Assembly: GCA_024752435.1 (NCBI GenBank)
Contig: CP103023.1
Location: forward strand, 1,302,001 to 1,366,000
From: Allantophomopsis cytisporea
Taxonomy: Eukaryota > Ascomycota > Leotiomycetes > Phacidiales > Phacidiaceae
Direction: 5' to 3'
DNA: 64,000 nucleotides
The translations under genes and the position numbers were made by a program. The notes below the pieces were generated by a model. That model did not search any database. It was not told the origin of the DNA and saw nothing but the letters and a program-made list of their open reading frames with translations. Below, piece by piece: positions 11,662-24,846 of this stretch (its first letter is position 1; the number at the start of each line of letters is the position of its first letter).

Positions 11662-14600
11662 TATTCTTTCTCGCCATTTTTTATGTGCAGGGGAGCTTAG
11701 TTACTGCCTGTTATCTTAGCTTAGTGGGACATTTTCACTCGAATGGACTTTTGCCTAGGACGATGACTGTGCACGGGGACATTCTCATGTAGCTAGCGCA
11801 TACGAGGCGCACAAGCAGAGCAAGGGGAAGGGGGGAGCTTCCTTGAAGCTTACACAGTAGGAGAAAAAAGTCCCTAGAGTAACCGGCTGTCTGTGAGATG
11901 CTCCGTATCTGTTGTGGCGCTTGAGGATTTGCGGAGTAAATTGGGAGGGCAGATGGGAATGATAACGAAATAGAAATGAATAACAGCCGTTGTTAGTAGA
12001 GGGAATATTAGATTGCACCATGGTGGAGCTGGATTATGTGCATGTTATTCTATTACTTATGAATTGTGATAAGATGATGATGAGAGACTTAAAGAGTGAG
12101 AGCGGGACGATATACACACTTTATTATGACGAGGTGTAGAATAAGTCAAGTGTGAACTTGGCAAGGTATTGCAAGGTATTCCCTATTGGGGCAGTCAACA
12201 GACTTTGTGTGATACCTCTCATCACCAAAGCAGAAGAGCAAGCAAGATAGGATAGATTGAAAAGAATGAAAGTCAAACTCAACTCCTTCACCTCCCCCTC
12301 TCATTGCCTGTACATACCTCGGCCAAAATCATCTAAAATGTTTTTTTTTTCTTTCCCTTCCTTCTCCCCCCCTCAACAGACTTTCCGCCAGAGCACGGCA
12401 TCCCACCCACCAGCCAGCCACGCCGTCGTGCCTAGTCGCCATTCCAGTCCACCAAAATCACGTTTTGGGGACCCTTACACCTCTGACTTCAACTGTCCTC
12501 CCACCCCAAAGACCGAATAAATGCCAGCCACCACTTACTCATTTACTCACTGGCATAAAGACAATAGCGTACAGTGCTGACAGTGAATACCTGCCTTACT
12601 CCAAAGTAATCAATCCCAATATGTTCATTTACGGACAGATAATTCATGCAAACCCCAGATCCGTACGCTAGAATGAATCATACTTTTGGCTATTCATCGT
12701 GCATATGTATGGATTGACTTTTTGCTGGCTATGCATGCACTTACTACTACGCAGTACTACGTATATCCAATATCATCCAATTCCCCGCCCATAGAAATCC
12801 CATGAAATTTCTCGACTTCCATAAACCATAACCATAAGTATGCCCCACTCGCCGCAAGAGGTCTAGAGCAAGATACATCTGTACATATGTAATACCACAG
12901 CTCCACGCTCGGTATTAAACGGCGCGAAGACGACTCTTCGGATTTGAGCTTTGCCGGGAGTAGGATTGGGGGGGTGGTGCCGGCCATGAGAACTTACTCA
13001 GAAGTGTGCGGCTTTTCCGGTTGCTGCGTGTTGGGTTGGGGGGGAGGGGGAGGGGATGGGAATGGGAATGGGACTTTGAATGGTGTGAGGGTTGGTTGGT
13101 CTATGGCGCTAGGGGACGTCAGATCTGAAATGAAGATTAGCTGGGCACTACTCATGCGGATCTCTTGCTGCCGCAAGTTTGGAAAAATTATGTAATTGAG
13201 ATAGATATGTATATGGATGCAGTACGAGTGGAGAGTATGTATCGTGGATGAGAATATGATCGCTGATATGGAAAATGGCAGCATAGATAGATCGATCTTG
13301 GCGTTTAGAGCGTGCTGTATGGAGACGGTGATAAGAATGAGAATAGTACCTAGACATTCGCAGTTAAATCATGGAGAGCAAAAAGAAAGGCACTAGAGAA
13401 GATAGAAATCCCTGGAAATATTCTCATCGGAGAAGTCTCCCTCAGCTGACAGGGTATTGGAGTAGCATTGAATATGTGTTGAGAAAGAAAAAAAAGATTA
13501 CTTCACCTCACTCTGCTCAATACTACTTTCCCCGCGTCTATCTCGCATGCACATTTTAATCGAAGCTGACAAGGAAATCAAAATTTCTGCGCTGCTGAGC
13601 CGTCGACTTCGTGATAACAGCACAAATAGCACACCGTGCAATTTCTTGCCTGCATTCTTCTGATTATGGGAAAGGTGCAATTTCGAATATGGAAATGTCC
13701 TTTGCATTAGCCCATGTCTTCCTCATACATACACCAATGTGAAATGCGCGTTATTCACGGCATCATCTTCCATCTGCCGTGCATATGGAGAGGTAATCTA
13801 AGGCATGGCTTGAGGTTGTTGACTCGATTGGCGTTGCATTGGCTCGCTCATCTGACTACTGAGTCTAACCGTGCGGCGTGGAATCATTGAATCTACCTAG
13901 ATACCTCACTATACTCCGCATGGATATTAGATATTGTTATATGCTTTCGATATGTGGGATAAATTCTAGAGAAATGGTCACTTTGAGTGAGTGAGTCAGT
14001 GATTAATCACATTTTAGAAGCAATCTTTATTTGATAGCTAGTGTACAGCTTGATCTTGACGCTTCCATACTATCCCGATACTGTTACATCCTGCGAAGTT
14101 CTCATTCATTTCATATATTCTACCTACCTTAGGTACCGTCCAGCAGCCAAACAGAGCCAACAAGGCTCGAGCCTCGCCCAAAAAGCAAAGGACGCTTCAT
14201 TCGGCAGGAATTATTCCCGGCCGTGGCGGGATTAAGGAGCTTCCTCCTCCTTCCCCCCTTCATAGTTAGATGATGCACCCAAGGGTATGAATAATCCAGT
14301 GACCTGACTGGCCTTTTTTTCTTTTGCAGCGATGTAACCACGATCTAAATTGTGGAATATCATCAATCAGGAAAGGGTTTCGCTCGAAAAGAAAGAAAAA
14401 AGAAGAAAGACAAGCCTTTGCCGCGCTTGATGCCAAGACTCGTTCTTACACCAGGCCAATTTCCCTCCCTGGCACGCCTGCTTCTTCTATGCCCGATTCG
14501 ACTGATGGAAGCCCATTCACTGAGTGCAGAGATGCTATTCTCTGCTGTATTGATGATTGTAATATGAAGGGCCATGCACGAGTGCTGTGCATTGATAATC

Positions 14601-15936
14601 CCCTAGGTGAGAACTGCATACATAGCATCATCTATTGGCACGAAAGCTTCATATCTCTGATATGATATTATATCATAGCAAGTATGGAATATGTATGCAT
14701 CCAAGTGGCAACCAGATAGCAACCAGATAGCAAGAATCTATCTGGCATCGATAATAAAGTACTACATTAGACAAACAGAGGCAAATCCCCCCCCATCTTG
14801 AATAAGGTAAGGTAAGAAATAGTATTTCCCCATACTTCATTCAGCCCGTCCCAAAGCAGAAGAGGAGCCAATTTCCCACGACGCCGGTCGAAAGAAGCGC
14901 TGCTGCAAGATGTATCCAATACATTTCGAAACTCCTCCCTTTCCAACCATCTGAAGGGGGACATGCGTGGGATGATGCTGACGGATTCGCGCGGATGTGT
15001 TAGGCCGCAAGAGGAAAGGAACCCTTCTCTTGGTTGTTTCTGGTGGTTGGTCTCCCTTGCGCTGGGTAGACATGTAAACAATGTGCTCCTGACATGCTTG
15101 GGAACACTTGCTGTTCTGGTCGTAGGACATCATGGGACAGGATAGGATGGAAAAGAATACCATTGTTGAGGGGACTTGGTTGACGATGCCGTTTCTATGA
15201 ATATCATCTGTCAGAATGCGCTGAAACCATCGAGAAGCGTCAAAAGCCGTCGAAAGAACCTGCGTTTCAATATGAATGATTATCTATTCATACAGCTGTC
15301 GTCCGATACTCTGGTTGGCATTCGACTCGACCAAAGATCTCAGGCATCCGTCCCATCAAAAGACTCGATATCAAAATATGTGACTTCCTTCCCACAACGC
15401 ACAGCATATCACTTCACACTCCAGCGCCTTACCTCATTACCACACCAAGTACAAATGAAAACAGCCATCGAAATCTCATCTAATCTCATCGTCACATCGT
15501 CAATATTACCTGACGCGCAGAAACAGCCCATCAGCACCAAAGGTCAGCGCCACACCGGCCGACATGCCTCCGCGCCGATTCGAACAGGACAGCCCACGCC
15601 ATTGCCCATGGTGCCCACCGCCCAAAAGCCATCGCAAAGCAACACTGGCTGGCGCATCCAACAGCTTCCATTCCCCCACACTCAACTGCCGACTTACCCT
15701 CCAAAAAGTCGCCGGGCATCAGCTCCCTTCCAATCACGCCCCCAACCCGCAATCCCCAATCCCAACTCCCAACTCTCCCTCTCTCTATCTCTCTCCTCCC
15801 CAAAACAAAATCCCAAATCCCAAATCCCAAATCCTTAATCCTATCAGCGAATCCTATAGTCTAGTCCCTAGTATCTTACATATGTCCAGGGAGGTCATTC
15901 CCTACCCGCATGTCCAATCCAGCTTAGCTAGCTTAG

Positions 15937-15983
15937 CTACCTACCTACCTACCTACCTACCTACCTAATGTACCTACCTACCC
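15937..15983. repeat. (CTAC)n tetranucleotide microsatellite
   Basis: About seven CTAC units, a short interruption (AATGT), then further TACC units. Confidence 0.95.
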
Positions 15984-17429
15984 TCCAATGCGCCCCGCAC
16001 CAGGCATGACTTCCTTCAGTGCAGCGTGCAGCGTGCAGCTTGCAGCGTAGGCGTGAGTGAGATGACGGCGAACGCAGCAATACGATAGGTACAGTGCCTT
16101 ATCAAATGGGTGAGGTTTGTATGCGGCAGCGTAGTAGAAGTCTAAGACGCCGCGCTTATTTACTCGGCTTTTTTTTGTGATTCCCCTTCAGTATGTGTGG
16201 AGGGAGTAAGTACTGTGCATTCGATTGATGAGTATGAATGAACATGTAATATACGGATAGGGATACGGACACGGATATGGATACGAAGATTTAGGTCGCG
16301 GAACTCTGGCTTTCCGATGGGGAATGGAGTCGGGATGTGGAAGTTCCTGACTTTGTTTGGGGGGTTCGTGCGTTGGGCGGTGGTTGTGCTTGTGCTTGTG
16401 CTTGTGCTAGGCGGAGGAGACGGACTCCACGCCTTCTGTGGAAGAGGCTTGCTGGGCAGACGGCGGGATTTTGTGAGGAGAGGTGTTTATTGTATTGTAT
16501 GGTTGGATGGAGTTATTGTCAAGCACTGAGATATATGAGCGTTTTCTTTTTCACACGCTCTTTTGGGTATACGAGTGTTTTGTAGGAGTAGTCACATAAT
16601 ACTAGGACATAAAGAATATCGTATAGATTTTTGTTGCTGCAGACTTATAGTGTAGCGTTAGAATATAGTGATATAATTTTTCGTTGTTTTCTCTATGAAG
16701 ACTTTATCATGAATCTTGATAAACAGGTCAGACTGCAGCCAGTCCAGTAAAACATGGGGGTTACAGCTCATAATTATCTTCAGTGCAGGGTATTCCACTC
16801 ATATGAATCTCATGATAACAGACAGATATGCAGTTCATTCTGTGAGCGTCGTATTTACCTGGCATTCAAGCAACTGCCCACTCGCCATTCTCATCATGCT
16901 GTACCTATGCCACCCGCGTCCAAATATGAATACGAAGCAACAAATTACCAGCATCGTCACCATCTCCCTCACCCAAAGACTACTCAAAAACTCACAGGCA
17001 GAATCAAACATTGAGAATTCCAAGGGACGTACGAATAGGAAATATGCGTGTACAACCAATAACACAAAAGTTCGTCATCGACAAGCTTGGCCGGCAAGGA
17101 TGAATGCAAAGGACTCTCAAGCCCTTCACCTCCAGCTTTGCGTTGCATAGGGGACTTAGCTTCTCATGCACGCCTCTTCACTTTTTGTGTTGCTCAGCAC
17201 TCCCCTTCTGTGCCGCTGCCCTTCCTCTTCCTTCTCTATCCTCACCAACCCACAGTCTGGATGAGAGGGGATTGGAGGGGAGGCCATACAGTAAAGTTGA
17301 AATTGACTCGGTGGCTTGACAGGGGTCCAACGGATACGGCTGAAATTATCCTCCTAAATTCTCCCGACTCAAATGATAGAGGCGGACCGGCGTAAATTTT
17401 AATACAGTATTCCGGATAGTGAAGTTCTC

Positions 17430-17465
17430 AGTCTTCAGTCTTCAGTCCTCAGGCGCGCGCGCGCG
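17430..17465. repeat. TTCAGTC repeat followed by a GC dinucleotide run
   Basis: Three near-copies of TTCAGTC run into a (GC)6 block at 17453-17465. The alternating GC run could in principle adopt Z-DNA. Confidence 0.8.
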
Positions 17466-18355
17466 AACCCTTCACTCAAAACAATATTGGAGCATTCTCA
17501 TATTTTCGAAAGAAAATACTACCTAGTCGGAAGAGAATAAATGTCCTCCGACTCCGGGAATATTCTTTTTTGGCTGGTCTGGTCTAGTCTGCTCTTCTGT
17601 CTGTGTGACTCTCTCATGTATGGCTTATGGATGGGAGATGGGTCCCATCTATGGGTGAGGGTGACGGTGACCCCACTGATGTGGACGAAAAAAAAACCCA
17701 CAAGGTACACCACCCTGCAGCGACTCATGATCGCGCCGACAGTAGAGAAAAAAGATTTCAAAGAAAAGAAAGAAAGAAAAAAAGAAAGCTTCATATCTAG
17801 ACATCCGGCCGCAATCGCAAATTAACGGAACATAACAAAGGGATTAAAAGAAGAATAATAAGAACGAGAGACGCGCCGAGATCTAGCCCGGAGTCCATTT
17901 TTTATTTTATTTTTGACTCCAACCCATGCGAATTTTGTATGTAGAAGGTTCAGTAAGAAAGAAAAGAAGAAAGTGTACCGTATGAATGAACAAAAATTAA
18001 AAAATCAAAAAATCGAAACTCTACCAGTATGTATGTAGTGGTCCGGCACCCCTGCGCGCCCAGCAGAAAATCCACACACAGACTTTGACCGACCTTTTGC
18101 AGCGCTGGAGGTGCGCGAGAGCCCTGCTCCAAATCTCGACGGTAGCACTTTCACAGTTTGGGTTCGAGTCGCAGGAATCGCCGGGCCCCGATTTTTTCTT
18201 GGTCCTTGGGGAGGATCAAGAGAGGCAGAGTCGGGGCAGGGGCATGAACAGTTGGGGTCTCTTTTTGGGAGAAGGTGGATGAGATGGGGAGGAGGAGAGC
18301 AGGGGATTGGAATGCCTTGGAGTACAATACCCTTTTTGCCTTGTTCATTATTGTC

Positions 18356-18386
18356 AGTGAGGTGAGGTGAGGTGAGGTGAGGTGAA
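18356..18386. repeat. (GTGAG)n pentanucleotide microsatellite
   Basis: Six tandem copies of GTGAG. Confidence 0.95.
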
Positions 18387-20705
18387 GGTCTAGGGGGTGG
18401 GACCCCCCCTCCCCCTTCCCTCCACCTCCCATGGCCTTGTCTGCGTGAGCGTGGTTATTCACTCTATCGGTGCGTAACAGCGTCATATTGACTCTCCTGC
18501 TCACACCTCTCTTTTGTCTTTGGTGTCAGTGTGCGATGGTGAAAGTCAAGTCGAGTCAAATCAAGTCGGGTCGAGGGTGAGGGTTGAGGTTGTGGTTGTG
18601 GTCTGGATTTTGCGAATCCATGTGCTGGTCCTCTACGAAGGTACGAAGATGTTTTTGTGGATGTGTACGTACATGCTGCCTTGACTTTGCCTTGCATCGC
18701 ATTACCTTTGACTTACATTTGACCTTGCCCTACCTACTCAAATGGCCCGCATTGATGCATTGCTGCAATCCGTACGTAGTACCGCAGTATGTAAGAAGTA
18801 TGTACATATGATGATTCCCTGCTACTTTGCTTGCTTCTTGGTGATACATACATGGGGGCTTCGCGCGTAAAGTGTGTGCTACCCTCTCTACCGGGAATTC
18901 TTTCTATGGTGTATCTGCGTACCTGACTCTGTACTTGTTCTCTCTCTCCGCCTGTCTCATCTGTTCTGACTCCTCCTCTCATCCTTTGCCGTCATAGCTA
19001 ATCATCCTGGAGACCTTACTCATCCAGGGTTTCTATAGAGGTAGAAATTCACATTTATGTGCTGAATATAGTTATATTTGGGCTTAGATACACACGTTGA
19101 TTGGCGTCAATGGCCTTAGTGTTGGCTGGAGCAATACCCGTAACGGTCACGCATTATCAACACCACCAAAAATCATATGGATGCGCTATCGAATCAACCA
19201 TTTCAGCCTTTGAAGCCTTTGAAGAAGCAGAAGAGTAGTAGACAGGAAAACAAACAATGGCGCCGATAAATAGTGAATTTGGTATGAAACCAATCAATGA
19301 AGACACGTATCGAATGCTGGATAGAATATCTGATATCATACACCACTACCCATATCCTATTCTACCAAGTTCAGCCCATGACCAAGTGTTCCCAATTCGT
19401 TACCTAGTCTATCATTATCAATCGATCAAGAACCGAGCACACTTTCATGATACCGACTTCATCTAGGTTTATTAAGTCCTGAGGCCGGTCTCCCCAAAAG
19501 TACCACCGCCACCACCACCAAGTACTACTCAAAAGCCCATACGGTTGTGGCAGCAGTTCGAGCAAGCCATGGCTTGAACTTTGCTCTGGTGAAGCATGGG
19601 CTTGGTTGGATGCGCACATGGGGGTAAGATGATGGGTTACGATATCAATACCACCATCCTCATCACAGCAACCGAAACAGCTCAAGCAAAAAGAAGCTCA
19701 CTCATCTAGAGAGCTCGTTCCCGTGTAGAGCCCAATGCGATGCACTATTCTGTCATTGCATGCCCGTTGAGGATGAGCTGTGAGGGAGATGGCGGAAAGG
19801 CTGCTGACCGACTGGGTGAAACGTTCAGATAACCTTTCCTATCATGTCGTTTTTGTTTACTTGGTGGCATTTCTATTGATACCGTCGCTTCATTCGACCT
19901 GAAAATATAAGGCGACTGATGGGATGATGATGAGATGATGAGATGATGATTACCATCATACCATATGAGCTATATGTCTAAATCGAATCAACGCCTTATG
20001 CCACTGCCGGAAAGCTATCGTGTCTACCGACTCACCAACCTCTTCGATTCCCGACTATTTTCTGACCGTGAACATAAGACATTCCCAATATGGATGGCTT
20101 CTACAACATCCAGCACCTCTTCCATCCATCGACCAGATTTTGCAAAGCATGGAACTTTCCTCCGCAGAAGACGTGATACAATAGACTTCCAAACCAGCGC
20201 AGAATAGAGTGTTTTTACCGCGCAGCCTCCAACTCTATCACTCCAACGTTCAATGTCCCTTGATACTTACTGAATGTTCACCCCAACGCACCCCATAACA
20301 GCGACTTGTATCCATATGCACGTCGAATATTCGTACGAAAAATATTGATACCACAAACCTTATCTCCCCCCGGCTTGTCGTCGGTACACACGCAAGAAAT
20401 TCGTGTATCTGACTCGAACTGCTTCTCCTTCTCCCCTCAATACAGGCACCGCCCTCACCCATACGGTACTCACACGGCTTTCGCGCAGCAGGACTCTCCG
20501 CCCGTCCGCCCCCACGCAAATCGCACACCTTACCTTACGCCTCAACCCCTCCCCCTCCCCATATCCTAGCCCCCATCTGGATCTCACATGAACAAAAAGC
20601 CCGCAAAAGATAAAACCAAGTATCAGAATCAGAATCAGAATCAAACCTTCAGTAGAGTTTGTTTGCACATGACATTGAATTCAAGACCTCTCACCTCACC
20701 TAGAC

Positions 20706-20740
20706 GTATGTATGTATGTAAGTAAGTATGTATGTATGTG
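20706..20740. repeat. (GTAT)n tetranucleotide microsatellite
   Basis: GTAT units with two GTAA variants in the middle. Confidence 0.9.
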
Positions 20741-21968
20741 TAGTTTTCACACTTCGCGGTGGAGAAACATAAATCACTCCGGCATAGCTTGGCCGATGGC
20801 ATATACAGTAGAAGCACAGTCCAGTCCCAGGTATCATGTGGTTAGTGATGGGGAAGTGGTCCATATCCATATCCATCATCCAAGGGCCGATGGAGTAGAG
20901 ACGTCCGTATCGATAGCCCCTACGTCCCCTTCGAGAATAATGCCATGGGATTTTTGGATACATACTTCGTCATTTAATCAATCATCCTTCTCCACATGAA
21001 GGTCAAAAGGAAAGACAAGACATGGCGTCCGTGCTTATCGGTTTTTTTCTTCTTCTTCTTCCCAGCAGCGTTTTTTGGCGCGTGGTAAAGAGGAGATTGA
21101 TTGTGCATTGGCATGGTATGGTCATGGCCATGGCCATGGCCTGTTGGGCTTGATTTGACTTGATTTGACTTGACTTATCCACAGAAAGACTCAGACGAAA
21201 GGGAAATTCAATGGAGATTTCGTAGGGTTGGGATGGGATGGGGTAGGTGCTCTCAACTCGTTGGATGGGAGGCCCACTGAGAGTGTCATTGCATGTCTTG
21301 ATCGGAGACCGGCTCGTCGAATGAGTGTTGCCTGAGAGGCGACGACGAGATGAAAAGATGGATAAGATATGAGATTGGTGTTTTGGGCGAGGGATTAAGT
21401 GTTGTACATACTACTCACTCATATTTCACTGCAGGCCCGATAATTATCCTATTGCGTGACTTGCATGAGAATCACTCTATGTATCATACGTATGTATCAT
21501 AACAGTCTTCAAACTTCCGAGTACAGTATCAAACTCAACGCTCTCACTGCCCCAAAGGAATTCCCCACATGCCCATCAGGAATCCTGAATTAATCTTCCT
21601 CAGCGTCGCTCATTATTCTCTCTCATCTCCAATATCTGCTCACGCCGATGCGCTGCCAAATCCGTGCCGTTTTCCATACGCTTCTCCATATTCGCTCGCC
21701 ATGAACCATCTGTACATACAGCAGTAGTACCGCATCCTACTAACACTACATGACTACGTAGTACGTACAGAGAGAGCCCCGTCGAGCGGTGGGGGAACCT
21801 TTTCCTATTCCCCTCACCTCACAAAGTGTCCCCCCTCCCCGCCCTAGCGTCCTCTTGCGGTACATGGTACAGTACATGTAAAGCTTTTAGCTCGAAGGGC
21901 CCTTGTGTATGTACGATATTGCAATGAAAATGGTTCAGTGAGGTAGATAGATAGTGAGTGGGCTCAAT

Positions 21969-21982
21969 GGGGGGGGGGGGGG
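21969..21982. repeat. Poly-G homopolymer, 14 G
   Basis: An uninterrupted G14 run followed by GAATTC-type unique sequence. Confidence 0.95.
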
Positions 21983-22410
21983 AATTCACGGTTTGGAGGG
22001 ATCGAACACCTCGTGGCATTCCTACTCATTTTAGGATCTGGCGTCACTATTCTGTTGTCGTTCTTCATTTCTTATTGAAGGTGGATTTTTGTGCCGTTGT
22101 GAGCCGATAGATACGGAGATGCTGTTCATTGAGGCGCGTGAAATTTAGGTGTTCTCTGGTGGTTGGCTTTGAGTACCTTAAGGTATCTCCGAAGGATTTT
22201 GGGTAGTGGGTTTGGGCTGATGGAACGGAGCCGAAGAACGGATTGAACGGTGATGGGATTCTCTGCTAAGGTACTCACTTCCATTTGGGGGTCTTTTTCG
22301 GAGATGGTATTTTTTGAGGGATCAATAGCTCTACGGAGTCCCTAACGTGGAATTAGGGTAGAATACGTGCTTAGGAATGGTCGGGGAGATTTATCGGATG
22401 ATTGGTTATT

Positions 22411-22430
22411 GAAGAGAGAGAGAGAGAGAG
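22411..22430. repeat. (GA)n dinucleotide microsatellite
   Basis: About ten GA units, opening with GAA. Confidence 0.9.
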
Positions 22431-22486
22431 TAAGAATGAGATGGGGCTCAGCCTGGTTTGCTGGCTGCTGTTGATGTGGTTTATCA

Positions 22487-22512
22487 TTGTTGTTGTTGTT
22501 GTTGTTGTTGTT
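22487..22512. repeat. (TTG)n trinucleotide microsatellite
   Basis: About eight TTG units in non-coding DNA. Confidence 0.95.
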
Positions 22513-22841
22513 CTTGGAATCCTTCGCTCAGGCATCAAGCACAATATACGCTAGGCAATTGCTGTCAGTTTGGTTGTGTTTGAGTTGTGAGGGAGATTTT
22601 AATTCGGGCGGCGAATGATTTGATTCGGCACTAAATTGTACTTTTACCGATAATGAATGGGTCTTGTGTGCTAAGCCATCTGACAGGGAATGCTTGTCAC
22701 GGCAGTGGTAAGTGAATGAAGTGCCATATATTGATGATGGCGAAGAAGTGGGTCGGATATGGGAGTGAGTGAAGTGAGGGAGGGTCAAGGCGAAGGCGTG
22801 AGAGGAGGCTAAGATACTACTAAGTCAGGTATGAGGAGGAT

Positions 22842-22877
22842 GAAGTCAAGGCAAGTCAAGGCAAGTCAAGGCAAGTG
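22842..22877. repeat. AAGTCAAGGC decamer minisatellite
   Basis: Between three and four tandem copies of a ten-base unit (GTCAAGGCAA). The AAGTCAAG core also appears elsewhere in the desert (see findings). Confidence 0.9.
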
Positions 22878-23580
22878 AAAGAGTGAGATTGAATGATAAT
22901 GGTGTATGGAGGGATGATATGAGTTATTAAACGCCAGTCACTTTCCATACTCCGTATCGGAGTAATTGTGGGTGATGAGAGAGTGTGGAGAGGTGGGGAG
23001 AGTGTGATGGATGATTGACTGAGTACAGAAGATAGGTGATTGACTGATTGATTGATTGATTGATCTAATTCGTCTCAAGTCATCCCAATTCATACATTCA
23101 TACATTCATACATGCTACATACATATGAATACATACGTGCTCATTCATCTTCAGGGTGATTGATACTTGAGTACATACTCTTACTGAGCCAATGATTCTT
23201 AGTAGGATATGGGGCCGAGGATTGGTGATACTTATTCATCTCCATCTCCATCTCCATCTTCAACCTCATTCATATGGATAGACATCATGATAGGATAACG
23301 AATTATGCTCCCATCTCCTCCTATCGTCCTGTTATTCCCACAGACCTTGCTCGAGAGTGTTGTACTACACACTAGCTCTTTCACTAAGTGTCGAGGTGCA
23401 AAAAGCCATACCCTTGTCACACTTTCGATCAGAACCCCTACAATATCAGATCCTTGCTGCTCTTCCATCATAGATACCGTAGTAGGCAGCCTAGCTACTT
23501 CGCATCATAGTGCACACGCACTTGAACGCCAACCAGGTAAGAGCCAGCGCGTACCGGTAGAGTACCGCCGTAGGGGTAGC

Positions 23581-23616
23581 ACACACACACACTCACACAC
23601 TCACACTTATTCACAC
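23581..23616. repeat. CA-rich repeat (CACACACT units)
   Basis: A (CA)n run interrupted by regular T residues. Confidence 0.85.
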
Positions 23617-23652
23617 AGATACGTAGGTAGTGCGTGACCAACGACGTATGAG

Positions 23653-23686
23653 GGAATGAATGGGAATGGGAATGGGAATGGGAATG
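23653..23686. repeat. GGGAAT hexamer array
   Basis: Five GGAATG words at 23653, 23663, 23669, 23675 and 23681. The last four are spaced exactly six bases apart. The reverse complement CATTCC fits the CATTCY site known for TEA/ATTS-domain regulators such as AbaA. Function is not shown. Confidence 0.85.
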
Positions 23687-24288
23687 AATGGGGTTGGTCA
23701 TTGGTTATTGGTATTCATTCATCTGAGCGCAGTACCGTGGTGTAAACAACCATGCAACGAGAAATGAGAATAAAAACAAATAAACATAAAGCAAAATAAA
23801 TACAAATTGTTTCAGACATTACAGGACGTATTCGGTTCCAAAGTCCTGCATCACGAGGATGTATGTTGATGTTTACCATGATACATATAAATAATGTTTA
23901 CACACCAATGCGCCTCATTCATTCATTCATTCTACACAAAGTCTGATTTCTCTGAACACTTGACACTCATTCAATCATCACATTTCGTATGATGAGTTAA
24001 TTCCTTCCTACGCACTGGTGTTCATATTCTTCTCCACTTCAAAGCTGTCATTGTATCGGAACACCGCCAATGGCCTGCCTTACCAAATCCCAAGACATCC
24101 ATGTCACCCACCCCTCTCCATACCCGCACCCCTGTCAGCCATACGCTCACCCAACGTCCCCACTCACTATCCCCAGTGACTCCACCCACCGCCATGCACA
24201 GCGCTTTTCCATACCACCCACGTAATTCCGCAATCCACACCCAGATACCCAGTCAGTCACCCACACATCATCATAAGAGGAGAGAGAG

Positions 24289-24321
24289 TGTGAGAGCGTG
24301 AGAGCGTGAGAGCGTGAGAGC
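24289..24321. repeat. (GTGAGAGC)n octamer repeat
   Basis: Four tandem copies of GTGAGAGC, preceded by a GA run. A looser ACTAAMAGG-type repeat follows to about 24408. Confidence 0.9.
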
Positions 24322-24820
24322 CTTTGTATGTTCCCAAAGGTGAAAGGGACTAACAGGACTAACAGGACCAAAGGACTAAAGGACTAAAAAGAGCTAAAAA
24401 GGGCTAAAGCAGCAAAGAACTCCTAGGAGTAAAGAGGTGAGGTCCCTCCCCCCCGGCAAAGGCAAACGCCCATTTACGCACACAGGGACCACCTACGCAA
24501 AGGGCCACCAACCTAACCTTCCCACGAGAGAAAAAAAGTCATCGAAGTCGAAGTCGAAGCAAGCCCGAGGTCCATTATCAAGAGGTGGACTGGATATGAT
24601 AGGACAGAAGTATGCAATAGAAGATGTCAGAATAGAAGACATACATAGATTACCGTACGAAATTCATATTTGTGGAAAGTCTCGACAAGTGTCTTCGCGT
24701 CTTCTAGTATTCTAGAGATTAATTAGAAGGATAGACATGCCACCTTATTCGCTCTGCCCATTCAAGTACCTGGACCACAATTGCATAGTATCAAGAAACT
24801 GTACTTCATACCATAAATCA

Positions 24821-24846
24821 TAATGATGATGATGATGATGATGATA
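24821..24846. repeat. (ATG)n trinucleotide microsatellite
   Basis: About eight ATG units. It lies about 150 bp upstream of the stretch from which ATG is completely absent. Confidence 0.95.

Larger units (their letters stand above)
2432..14999. other. Gene-poor region, first half of a 24-kb desert
   Basis: No reading frame here resembles a protein family. The longest open frames begin at TTG or consist of low-complexity translation, and none can be spliced into a recognisable product. The start holds the 3' UTR of SF3B1. The rest is unique-looking sequence with pentamer, CT and GA simple repeats, listed separately where clear. I saw no transposase, reverse transcriptase, long terminal repeat or target-site duplication, and no obviously AT-degraded block of the kind left by repeat-induced point mutation. 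Short transcripts or non-coding RNAs cannot be excluded. Confidence 0.75.

Noticed and set aside
14324..14665. Plus-strand open frame of 113 codons with a Cys/Ser-rich middle
   Set aside because: Starts at TTG right after a pyrimidine-rich CAG that mimics an acceptor, but I can find no upstream exon, and the sequence fits no family.
15176..15838. Plus-strand open frame of 220 codons, the longest in the desert
   Set aside because: Starts at TTG. The C-terminal third is low-complexity Pro/Ser/Asn from tandem CCCAAAT-type repeats.
18150..18190. GGTTCGAGTC word resembling a tRNA B box
   Set aside because: No matching A box or acceptor-stem pairing at the right distance on either side.
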